This document shows, piece by piece, positions 11,895-23,500 of a stretch of 64,000 bases of DNA. A program made the position numbers and the translations under genes. How positions within the stretch are numbered: the stretch's first letter is position 1; each line of letters starts with the position of its first letter. Under the pieces are notes generated by a model, which saw only the letters and a program-made list of their open reading frames with translations, made no database searches and had not been told where the DNA came from. The stretch is from Trichoplusia ni. Lineage: Eukaryota > Arthropoda > Insecta > Lepidoptera > Noctuidae. Location: assembly GCF_003590095.1 (NCBI RefSeq), contig NC_039480.1:10269328-10333327 (forward strand). Direction: 5' to 3'.

Positions 11895-14326
11895 GCACAA
11901 TAATTGTTTGTTCTTATGTATATGTATGTTAAAATCTGAGAAGTAGATAATTACTATTTTTTGGAATTTTCAAAATACGAGATCATTAAGGGCAATCATT
12001 TATAATAGTAACTTCTTATCTAAATTAGGTGTTCAATACATATCATTTAATTTCAATTAAATTCGTTTTCAATGTAAACACTCTTCTACTTAACTTTATA
12101 AACACAAATAAATAATGCACTCTTTTCATATGATGTGCATTTATGAATTCTGAAATTGAATTTATAGACTGAAAGTTCACTCCACTTGCTTGTAGAAGTA
12201 GCAAGTGGTGTTTTATTATATGTGTATGTGTGTGTAGGTAATGTAGTTAGCATTAAATGTCAACAAATTAATTCAAAACGGAGTAAACAAAATAAGCTAC
12301 TCGTTTTTTCAAATTTTCAATTTCAAGCTCTATAAAACATAAAACTATGGGAATCTAGATATTTAGGCACTAGGTAACCAGTTAGTAGTTAACTGTTAAT
12401 ATTTATAATGTGCTTCGGGTTCTATTATGTAAGGATGTTAACTATATGGAGGTTCTGCTATCTGTCCTTCTCAATGCAGTATCTCATGAACTGTACTAGC
12501 TACAGTTGAGTTTTCATAGACAATTTATATACTTTGCCACTACAATTTCTTTTTAATAATACATAAATATTGAAGATGCCAACTGTTGCAGTTGGTAATC
12601 ATAAATTTTATTGGTGACAATCGAACGAAACCCTATATACGAGTCCCGAGACGGGACTTCCGACTCGCTAAGGTAAGCAGAGACCTACTGCAAATCAGAG
12701 ATTATTGTGCTATAATTTGTTTTGAGCAATACTGTTTATTATTCTGCAGAAGTGTAAAAGTTTTGTACCAAAAGGTAGGGAAAGTAATAATAACAATTAA
12801 AAGAATATGTTAGTTTCATTTTTTAATCTCATTCATATCAAATTACTGAACATAATTTAGATTTTAGTACATACTATTGTGTCTAAGGAATTAGATTTTC
12901 TATAAAATATAAATTAGCGTGGCACCATTGAAGATAAGTTACCAAATGGCTGTGATATAAATTATCTCAATGATTCATCGCACCTTGAATGAAAATCTTA
13001 CTACACAAAACACGATTTTCAACCGCATAATTCCCAGTTTCCGTAAGATAACATTTATCAATTCAGCCAAATATTAACATAAATGATATTTTCATTAGTC
13101 TTAATTTTGCTACATACAACTATGTAATTACAAATAAACTATTTACACGTAAATACAGGCTATATTATAATGTTTTATTACAAGCAGCGTGTTTACAATT
13201 TAAGCACGGAAGTGATTATAACACCACTTCACGTACACATAAATGACTAAGCTAAGCGATACAATCACCATAATACCTCTATACACCTTCTTATGAAAAA
13301 AAGTTATAACAGATTTATCACACTTGTACTGTACATACATGGCAAAGAATAATTATCGTCTAAGCTGGACACAAGTATTATTTTAGGGTAAAATAATGTT
13401 TTCCCAAAAAATAAAAAGTAATTGTAAAAATAAACTAAAAAATAGTGTAAATAAAAATTCTTGGGAAGCTGCAAGAGGATTAGCTTTAATATTATTTTAT
13501 ACTCTCGCTTTGATCTCTGGTCCCCATATAGTAATTTGAATAACAAATTTCACATCACTTACAATAATTCTATTGAAGCATAATATTTTTAAATATACAT
13601 CCTATTTAGGAAAAATCAATGTTACACAATTAAAATACGATTGTTTAATAAAATAACTCTATTGTGTGCAAAATAAAATAAGACTTATTAACTTTTAGCA
13701 CAAGATACTTCTAATCCACTTTGATCAATTAAGGAATGTACACAATTTTCAAAATCATTTAAGTCATACATAATTATTCTGGACAAGATATTGAACCAAG
13801 AATAAGATAAATTATTTAGGTATGTACCAACTAAAATCAATAGTGCATTTGTAAAATCGAAATTTATTCAGGTAACTTCTAAAATCTATGTTAAAATCAC
13901 TTTGTATCAGACATGACGTTAAAATATTGACTGGAAAATCATTTGCTTAGAACTATTTACCATTGATAGTGGATTCATTTGAAACAAAGTCTATGATGAT
14001 ATTAAATAACAATTGGTATTTAAAATACTTCAAAATCTATTTAAACATGACTGTATACATATTCAATTAGTATATTGTAGAGAATTAAAAGTAAATAATT
14101 ATTTATACATTTCTCTATTTCTATTTACAAAAAAAAAGTATAATTTACCTTGTTACATAATGTTTTGCAACCAATCTATTTTCACCTTCTTGGTTTAAAG
14201 GTGTACCATGATTATGCTCCAGAGTAATGGCAAAAATATAGTAAAGTAATTTAAACTCAATTCGAGTCGTCAGTTCGTAAGTGGTATGATTAGATTAGTG
14301 TTTGTTCAGTGGGCGCGTGTCGTGCG
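11895..14326. other. Convergent intergenic region and crol 3' untranslated region
   Basis: CHMP6 and crol point towards each other here. No protein-coding frame is supported. Candidate polyadenylation signals for crol (AATAAA on the minus strand) lie at 13868-13863 and 13179-13174, so its 3' untranslated region is probably 0.5 to 1.2 kb. A small hairpin, AGTCCCG AGA CGGGACT, is present near 12644-12660. Confidence 0.55.
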
Positions 14327-14521
14327 CTAGTAGTTGACGGTGACGGGGTGGTGCGCGATGGCGGCGCCGGCGTGGTGCGCGGCGCTCACGGTGTGCGTGA
14401 ACGTGGCGCCCGCCACGCCCGCGCCCGACACGCCCGCGCCCGCCGCCGCGCCCACGCCCACGCCCACGCTGCCCACGCCGCCCACCCCCGCCACGCCGCC
14501 CACTCCAGCGCGGACCTGCTG
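14327..14521 (-). other. crol: GC-rich terminal exon of crol
   Basis: This 195-base exon encodes 64 residues dominated by Gly, Ala and Val and ends in HHPVNY. Its GC content is far above that of all surrounding DNA because of Gly/Ala/Val codons ending in G or C. The acceptor reads TTTGTTAG then CAGCAG, so use of the later CAG would drop two Gln codons. Long open frames on the opposite strand are by-products of this composition. Confidence 0.8.
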
Positions 14522-17500
14522 CTAACAAACGCGCCACATTACATTTCAAATCTTTATTTGTATTCAAAGATGTGTTTTAAATAAAATTTACCTGGTTAGT
14601 TATTTGCATTACAGTAGCAGTGTTGGGTTGGGTTTGTGCAACATTGCTCTCCGCCGGCCGTGTTTCCGCCGTTGTTCTATAAGAAATAAGTCGTGTCGAC
14701 TATGTTAGTGAGGAGACAATTTACTCTATATAGCTTCTTATATTCACAAGACACTTTTTTAAGATGCTTCACCTTTATGCACAAATAATTATTTTACAAA
14801 CCTGACGTCTAGTTTCCTCTCATTTGTTCGTTCTGGCTCAGCTTTGACACACTTGGTACAATCAGAACAATCTTCTGTCTCAGCAGGAGTTTCAGTGCTC
14901 GCGGCACCTTCTTCTCCTTCTGCGTGAGTGCGCCGATGAGATACCAAGTGACCTAAAATTTTCATAAGTATATTAAGTGAATTTATTTTGAATAGTATTA
15001 CATCCATAAATTGAATAGTATAAATAGCTTTTACCTTTACAGAGGAACTCCTTAGCGCAAACTCCACACCTATAGGGCCTATTACCAGCATTGGCCTTCT
15101 TGTGCGAACGTTCATGGAACAGTAAATTGCCTTTCAACGGGAAAGATTTTCCACACACGCCGCAACTAAACGGCCTTTCGCCACAACTGTGTGACCTAGA
15201 CAAAATACAAATAATGATTTAGATATTGCATACCAGAACCAAAACGGACAGACCAGCAATAATTTTGAATGTGTTACAAACCTCATGTGCGTAATTAGAT
15301 GCTCCTTCCTAGTAAAGTGTGTCGAGCAGACCTTGCAGGCGTGCGCGGTATCGCCGGTGTGTTGTTTCATATGGTTTGTTAGGTGCTCCTTGCGAGTAAA
15401 AGTTTTCTGGCAAAAGTCACATCGATGCGGCGACTCACCCGTGTGAATTCTAATATCAGATGATAATGTTAAGAATGCCTTTATGCAAATACAATACTTA
15501 CAAGATTGATAACTAATTTAGTTTTTACCGGGCCTCGAACCCTGAACACTATTGAGAATAACTTACTTAGAGCTAGTTGGTATCGAAATACCTATTCTAT
15601 TATTAAAAATTCTATTTAAAAAAGATTTAAATTATAATTTATCACCACTCAACATGTTGCATGATCAAAACAACTAACTAAGATTCTATTAATGTTATTC
15701 CATAATCTTACAAGTCGATTACTTGAATATGAACTCTATCGGAAAAAGCGCGGGCGTTTGTTAAAGAAAGAAGTCACAAACCTGACATGGTTGGTCAAGT
15801 GTTCTTTTCTGGAGAATGTTTTGGTGCAGAAGGGACATTTGTGGGGCGTTTCTCCTGTGTGAAGGTTGACGTGGTTCGTGAGGTGCTCCTTACGAGAGAA
15901 CGACTTCGAACAGAATGTACACTTGAAAGGAGTCTCGCCCGTGTGTTGTCTGCAAGCAACATTTTGATAGCTATAATTCCTTGATAAAATGTAGCCACTG
16001 AGGACAAGTCTACTCTGAGATATCGTGTCTCCTGCTCCAATGTTGAGTATTGATAGAAGCAGTACCATATCTTGTTACGAGATGCTGATAAATATTAATA
16101 ATAATGGTTGTGGATGATATCAAAGGCGAAGACCAAACATGACATACCGAATATGGTTAACAAGATGTTCTTTCCTGGTGAAGGTCTTGTTGCAGTAGGA
16201 GCAGGAGTGCGGCGTGACGCCGGTGTGTTGTCGGATGTGGTTGGTGAGATGCTCCTTGCGCGCAAACGCCCGCGTACAGAACGTACACTTGTGTGGCGTT
16301 TCTCCCGTGTGCTGTCTGCGCAACAGAGTACATTCCGATTCCATGATTAACAACATGCCAATTAGTTTACGTCATCTGCTACGGCAAGAGGTGGAAGGGA
16401 ACGGATAGAAAGCACCGACTCTGCTGGACGACCCGAATCGGAATGCACAATGCTGTGCTACATTGATTGTGAAAGGGAAACCTCACACAAATGCCGTCTG
16501 TTGTTAAGATCGAACTACTTTTTACAAGGTTTATAGGTAGCGACTTGAAAGATCATGTATTAAACATAAAGTCCTTACCTTTTACAGGAATTTACATAAG
16601 AATGAATACTATTTTCATGCGGCTAATTTAAAGAGACATGCGTCTAGGAAAGGCAGCATAATCAAAATTCTACAGACGGTCCATAGTACTTCTAATACTG
16701 TAGCAACATAAATAGGAGATCGTAGCACAGCATTGTACGTCACTCTACCATAACCATACATAATATATGTGATATTATTAAAAACCATATTGTCACAAAA
16801 ATAAAGTATACAAAATATAAACTGTTAATCTAAATAGGAACTATTGTTTTTCAAATATAATCGCTGTCTACTGTTATATCATGCAAAAAAGTAAGCTTTT
16901 AGTTATCTATTATGTACCACAACATACAATAGGTGATGAAGAACTTGACCAAGAGTTGCTTTTTGGAAAGAAGTTCACCAATTTACTGTTAAAATAGTTG
17001 AGCCACAAGTTTTAACATTCATTTAGTGATTGACAAAAGATTAACAAATAGAACTTAACAATGCGAGATCAAATACGAGTTTTAGGCAACCAATCAAGTT
17101 CTTTATCCCAGTAGTTCTACCTTTAGACTACATTTCAATTTATCTATAAATATTATACACTGTTTGCTCAGACGCATTTCAGATTATCTGGGAGGGTTCG
17201 AACAATGCCGCGTGAGTAAACGGTATATTACAAATTATAGGTAAATATATCAGGACACGGAGCAGGAAACGTACCTGATATGGTTGGTGAGATGTTCCTT
17301 TCTAGTGAAGGATTTTGCGCAGAAGGTGCAGCGATGCGGCGACTCGCCCGTGTGTTGCCGCACGTGGTTGGTGAGGTGCTCCTTGCGGGTGAACGACTTG
17401 GTGCAGAACGAGCACTTGTGTGGAGACTCCCCAGTATGCTGCCGAACGTGGTTTACTGAAACATTCAGCTTTACGTTAGGATTTGAAATTTTACAATACA

Positions 17501-20500
17501 GCAGTTGATTGATATTTTGTCCTGGAATTTTGGTGTCTTTTGAATAAATTAACGACTGATAGTTGTCGTATATTTGGTTTGGTAATTTTTTTGTTGTTTT
17601 ACATTTAAGATACACCAAGATCATTTACGTTTTTTAAGATCATAAATAGAGTAATGTGTTATTTACGAAATAAAAGTTTTAAGATTATATTATCGCGAAG
17701 TTTATACACATAGTACGTGGGATTTAAGCATCATTACCAAGATGGTCCTTCCTAGTGAAGGCCTTCGGACAGTATCCGCACTGGAAGGGCGTCTCGCCGG
17801 TGTGTTGCCGCACGTGGTTGACGAGGTGTTCCCTGCGCGTGAAGGACTTGCTGCAGAAGTTGCAGCGGTGCGGGGACTCGCCCGTGTGCTGCCGCACGTG
17901 GTTGAGGAGGTGCTCCTTGCGGGTGAACGTCTTCGAGCAGAAGTCGCAGCGGTGCGGGGTCTCACCTGCGTGGTTTAATAGTTTGTAAGCATATATAATT
18001 AGGAAAAAAGGGTTAGATTTTGTCTTTTTGTACCACACGCACATAACTAAGTATAGTTCCAAAGTAATTCTTTGGAACTATACTTAGTTATCCAACAATT
18101 AATACCACGCATAAGCAATTCGATCACACAATATGCGGAAAAACTAAAGAACTTAAATCGTTACCAACGAAAGTGCATTCGGGTCATTAGGTTAAACGTC
18201 GGAAAATTAAAATTCCAAGCCTGACACCCAGAGCAGTCCAAGGTCGTAGAAACACAGGTTAAAACCAAGTTACGTCGCAACATTGCACAGGCTGTGTAAT
18301 GAAAGCTATACTAACCCGTATGCCACAATATGTGATTGGTGAAGTGTTCCTTTCTCGTGAACGACTTGCCGCATAATTCGCATCGAAACGGGGTATCGTT
18401 TGTATGCGATCTCATATGGTTCACTAAATGCTCCTTCCTAGTATACTTCTTTCCGCATATTGTACAATGGTGCGGCGTTTCACCTATTTGGGTGGAGCAG
18501 AAAATAAAATGTTAACATTCAATGATGCAACTATACTGCTCGAAACATTTAGTTTGTCTCTTATTTTGAAGAATATATTGGAATCTCCCCATATTAAAAT
18601 GTTAGTAACAAGCTTAGTACTCGGATTGAATTTTAGGGAGATTTAACTGGTTAAAATAGTTACATTGTTAAAAGTTTAGGATCAATAGTTGAATCATTCA
18701 ATCATTTTTTACTTTCTGCACCCCTGGATCAGCCCATGGTACTGGTGCAGGCTTGGTTATTCCGTATAACTCACAAAAAAAAATATATTACAAACTAAAA
18801 ATTCCGAAAATAATTATAAACATCATGAATATGTGCTTTACATTTATTTATTATTGTGGTCCTCAATTATAGGCGATATTAATAACTTTGTTCCTGCATT
18901 CCATACACGTCATCTTTTTCGTTGCTGTATTTTAAATATGTTGCAAATATCGCAGACATTTAAATAACTGCAGAGGCCTCGACAAAGCAACGCCTGCGTG
19001 GCTTTGTCAGGTATTTACACTCTTCTTGTACGCTCATCAAATGCCTATGTCGGACAAAATAGTATGCAAGGGGATCTATTTCATATTATATGCTTATTTT
19101 ATCAATTTTAAACAAAAAATATAACAAAAGAGGCAAATCATTTATTGACCTTGTTTAGAAGATATATACCTTACGTTATCACTATCAACACGAAAAGCGT
19201 TTAATATTTCGTCACTAAGTCTATACAAGCATTGCATTGCGCGAAGCAAGCTATCGTGAATAAGTGTAAAAATCACGTGCAAACACGGTTATCAGTGACA
19301 TGTCTATACCATTTAAGAATGACCTTATCACGATAGTATTGAAGAATTCTTCTATAAATGGTCACAGAAAATGTAGATGGAAAATGAACCTGCATATATA
19401 TGTTTAATATTGAATAATAATAATAATGATCTTCGTTTCAAACTCGCGCCTGGTATTGACGATTTATAAAAGGAACGTCAAAAGAACTTAAAAAAAAAGT
19501 GAAGTTAGTTCTAATATTGTTTACCTCACAGAATGTTCCTTCTTTTCGAAAAAAGAACTGTTCTTTAAAATTTCTCATCAACATTCTTGGTGTAGGGATA
19601 TTACATACCTGTATGCCACATGACGTGATTCATAAAGTGTTCTTTACGAGTAAAACTCTTCTTGCATATATCGCAACGGTGAGGAGTCTCGCCCGTGTGT
19701 TTCCGTACGTGATTTACCATGTGCTCTTTGCGGGTAAAAGTCTTCGCGCAGAACTCGCATCTGAGCAAAACAGATTAGTAGTTTTAGAAAATTGAGAATT
19801 TACATGTCTAGTTTAACAATATGTTTGGTGTCTTGTAAAATTTACCTGTATGGAGTCTCGCCGGTATGACTTCGAACATGATTGTCTAAATGTTCTTTGC
19901 GAGAGAAGGTTTTGTGGCAAGTGGTGCAAGCGTATGGCTTATCTTGAGCCATCCGTTTGGCGTGTCTTTCGTTTGGGTCACCAGCTGCAGACAGATAATA
20001 GAAACAATGAAACAGTTTTTGATAACTGTCTGAACATTCAATAAAATTTCAACAGGAAATTTATTTCTACAGTATAAGTAAATTATATCTTACCAAGATG
20101 ACATTTTCCGTGTCTCGATAGTTCTACCGGATTGGCAAACGCAGAACCGCATACTTGGCACGTGAACGGTTTGCTTTCGCCGTGATAACGCCTGAGCACA
20201 AGACATTTTAGACATACAGTACCAGCATTTATTTGGTAATATAAGTACTATAAGATTGACTATGTTAAGTTATTTACCTATGAACAATAAGTTGGTATCG
20301 GAACTGGAATATTTTCCCGCAAATATCACAGGAATGATGGCCTGGCGAAGTTTCCGCTTCAGACATGGCTGCGCTGGTACCAGCTTCTACTTCTACCTCG
20401 CTTATTACCTGTAGGGAGTAAAAAATAGTTACTTGGAAAATGACACAAGTTATTTGTATCTGTTAAAAATTAACAAACCCAAAATGGCCAGAACCAACCT

Positions 20501-23500
20501 TCGCTTGTTGCTGTCCTTCGGAGTTCAACTTTCCGAAAACCTCATGATAAGCAAGTAGCTGCGACAGATCTTCGACGTTCACTTTGTACATGGCATGGAG
20601 ATCGTGTTCTGATGCACCGGCTGATATCTTCACAACGGCACCTTCCATCCCCATGGCACCCACACTCTGTTTTCATGCAAATTTCAAATGCTATACATAC
20701 AAAAATAATAGAAAAAAAACCTGAATTACAAAAGTTATTTGAGAAGTTAATGAATAAAAATAAGGGTTTGGGGAAAGCTCCTGTTTTAAGTCATTACATT
20801 TCTAACAGATAAAGCTGCCTTATTGGGTTATTAATGCCAATTTGATTGATCTAACCTTTAAGTCGATCCCTTTGATATCTTTAATTTCGGCAGGTATCGC
20901 GAACTGTGCCGCCTCCATTTTGTTGGCACTCTTCTCATCCTTCACGATGAGGGGGTCGGCTGCGCTGGCTTCTATAGACGTCGTGCCGTCGGGATTGTGA
21001 GTCACGAGTATGTTGGCCGGCTCTCCGGTCGCTTGTTCTATGCGAACTACGCTGTCTATCACCTAAAAAAAAAATAGTAATTGAGTATGAAACATTTAAG
21101 ATTATATATGTCAGTGAGAAACTTAGATTCGTCAGCATGAAATTCCCGTTGGTGACGCCAAGTAGTGTATATTCTCTTAGTGCGTTTATTTTCTCTGGTG
21201 TGGTTCTCAAGCATAAATCCTTCTACTATTACAAAGGCAAAAGTTTGTAAGTATGGATGTATGGATGTTTGTTACTCTTTCACGTAAAAACTACTGAATG
21301 GATTTGAATGAAACTTTACCACAATATAGCTTATACATCAGAAAAACACATAGGTACAATTTTTGAGGTCTCTAATGTGAGGTCGTAAAAAACACATTTT
21401 TTGCGCTTACACATTGCCAACGCTGACTGAATCCTACAAGATAGATAGAAGGCAGATAGATAGATAGAAGGCAGGTATAAATTATAACTTATATCTTCTA
21501 ACCACGCGGACGAAGTCGCGGGCAACAGCTAGTACCACCATAAAAGCGAGTACAAACTGGTTTAGTCTTATTTGTTAATTGTTAGTATGCATGAAATTTC
21601 CACTATGTTCTTATAACAATACAATTGATAACTTAAACACTTTACACCATCTATACCTGTTGTCCAACAATCTGTTGCAGCTGGTGCACAGTCAGGGTAT
21701 GGTCTGAAGGCATCTTGATGGCGTCGTGCAGTTCCTCTTTGTCGACCATTTTGCTACCTGCTGGCTCCACTACTGTTACTATGCCATCTTCACTCACAGT
21801 CAGCTGGATCTGTACCAAAGTTCAGAAGAAATTAGAAAAACATTGAAAAAGCTTTTTTAAAAAGTCAGTTGGTTGAGTGTTAAGACTGCTTTTGTAGAGT
21901 TCAGGGTACAATTCCCGCTCAGTTTGTGTAATGATTTTGTGCCTGGGAATAATTAAATGTATGTATAGTATCTACATGTATGTTTCATAAATAAGTCCAT
22001 AAAGGTTAATGTTCTTGTTACAATTGGAATTTCTATCTATTTTAAAGTATTTCTTATTACTCATTTGACAATCATATCTGGAAAGTCAAGTTATGTATTT
22101 AAACATATCACTGTAAGTACTATACTCAGCAATAAATCGATTAAATTGCTTAAAATTTCTTAAAAAGAAAAGTTCCCAAGGCCCAGACCAATGGGCACTT
22201 ATACATAGTCCAGTGGTCTGAGAATGATCACTGTTAATTTTTGTAAATTAGATGTAGCTAGATGACGGCGTCAATCTTTTGTTATTTTTATTTTGTGGTT
22301 TCTAGTTATGGCTCAATAAGAAGAGTAAATAGTTTTCACTAAATTTACCGACTTACAGTGTTATGAAGATTTCTCTGAATGAAATTGTTTACAATCATAT
22401 CTTTAAACTGCTATAAAATATGACGAATAATTTAAAATATGATCAATCATTGTGGAATTGAAATAGACTGGCATGCTTTTAAAAGAAACTTAAGCATAAT
22501 AGAGATTATTTTAAACTATTGCACATAAGCACATAAGTCATTGACTTAAAAGACTTTAATTTCTATCTATTCAACTAACAATTTTTATTCTTCATTCATA
22601 ATAATATAATTCATCACATAACGAAAATTTACACTATAATTTTATTCACCTTTTGAACCATACACAACCTAGCAATCCTACACAACTTGTATGAATTACA
22701 AGCCCTTATAACATTTTACCTTTCAGGTACTCAAATGAAATTATTAATTTTATAACAGATATATCATTAAATGTTGATGTTACTAGCGAGTATTAGCAAT
22801 ATTATATACTGTATAAAAAAAACTAGGGTGTACTTGAAGAGTTGACACTGTGCGATGAAGCATTAGCGTTTTTATATACCTAATGTATAAGTGTGCAGTA
22901 TTAAAGAAAATATTTGTTATCTCACCTCGCTGACCTGCTGATTGATGATAATATAAAGCAGCGTGAAGTACACGATTATTTAGTTTACATGTGCATAATA
23001 TACAATGCAAGGAGCATATAACTTTCAATAAAACATCAGCTGTATGTATGATTGTGTAGCTAGTACAAACCTGCTGGTTACTGTGTTCTGGTCGTGCAGT
23101 AGCCATTAGCTGTTGTTGCATTAGGTGTTGTTGTGAATGATGGCCCTATAAAATAAAATTATATTAACGAATTGTAATGTGAATGTAAAACATGCACTAA
23201 TATTCAATAATAAATGTAATTTATATTTTTATTGCGAGTATTTGGTATATCACGATAATATTAGTGGTAAGATGTAAACTAATACTATGATGATGACCCT
23301 ACTATATCTCAATTTTAGTTCTATGTTACGCAATTAAACATGCATGTAATGAATACTAAAATAATTGAAAGTACATGCATTTAAGTTAAACTACATAAAC
23401 ATTAAATTTTGTGTTTGCTATAGAATATATATTTAAATGATTATCATCTGTTACATTAATGTAAAAAATCAAATCAATAAGGTTGGTTTATGAAGCTTCA

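Larger units (their letters stand above)
14941..20408 (-). other. crol: crol zinc-finger array, spread over twelve exons
   Basis: Twenty C2H2 fingers are seen. Finger 1 (CDICGKIFQFRYQLIVH) spans two exons and finger 2 has the variant ending HGKCH. Fingers 3-18 mostly follow the pattern C..C.K.FTRKEHL.NH...H with TGE[ST]PH linkers, which predicts tandem DNA contact. Fingers 19 and 20 differ (FPLKGNLLFHERSH, then CAKEFLCKGHLVSHRRTH), and finger 20 again spans two exons. Exons 18483-18316, 16315-16148, 15949-15782 and 15449-15282 are each exactly 168 bases, that is 56 codons or two 28-residue fingers, and each begins and ends in the same phase. Confidence 0.9.

Noticed and set aside
14309..14584. 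Plus-strand and alternative minus-strand frames over the GC-rich block
   Set aside because: The block lacks stop codons in several frames because of its GC content. The minus-strand phase-0 frame continues the spliced crol gene and is the only one with matching splice phases.
14789..20408. Reading the finger exons as several separate zinc finger genes
   Set aside because: Every exon has matching donor and acceptor phases, split fingers re-form across junctions, and only one start and one stop are needed.
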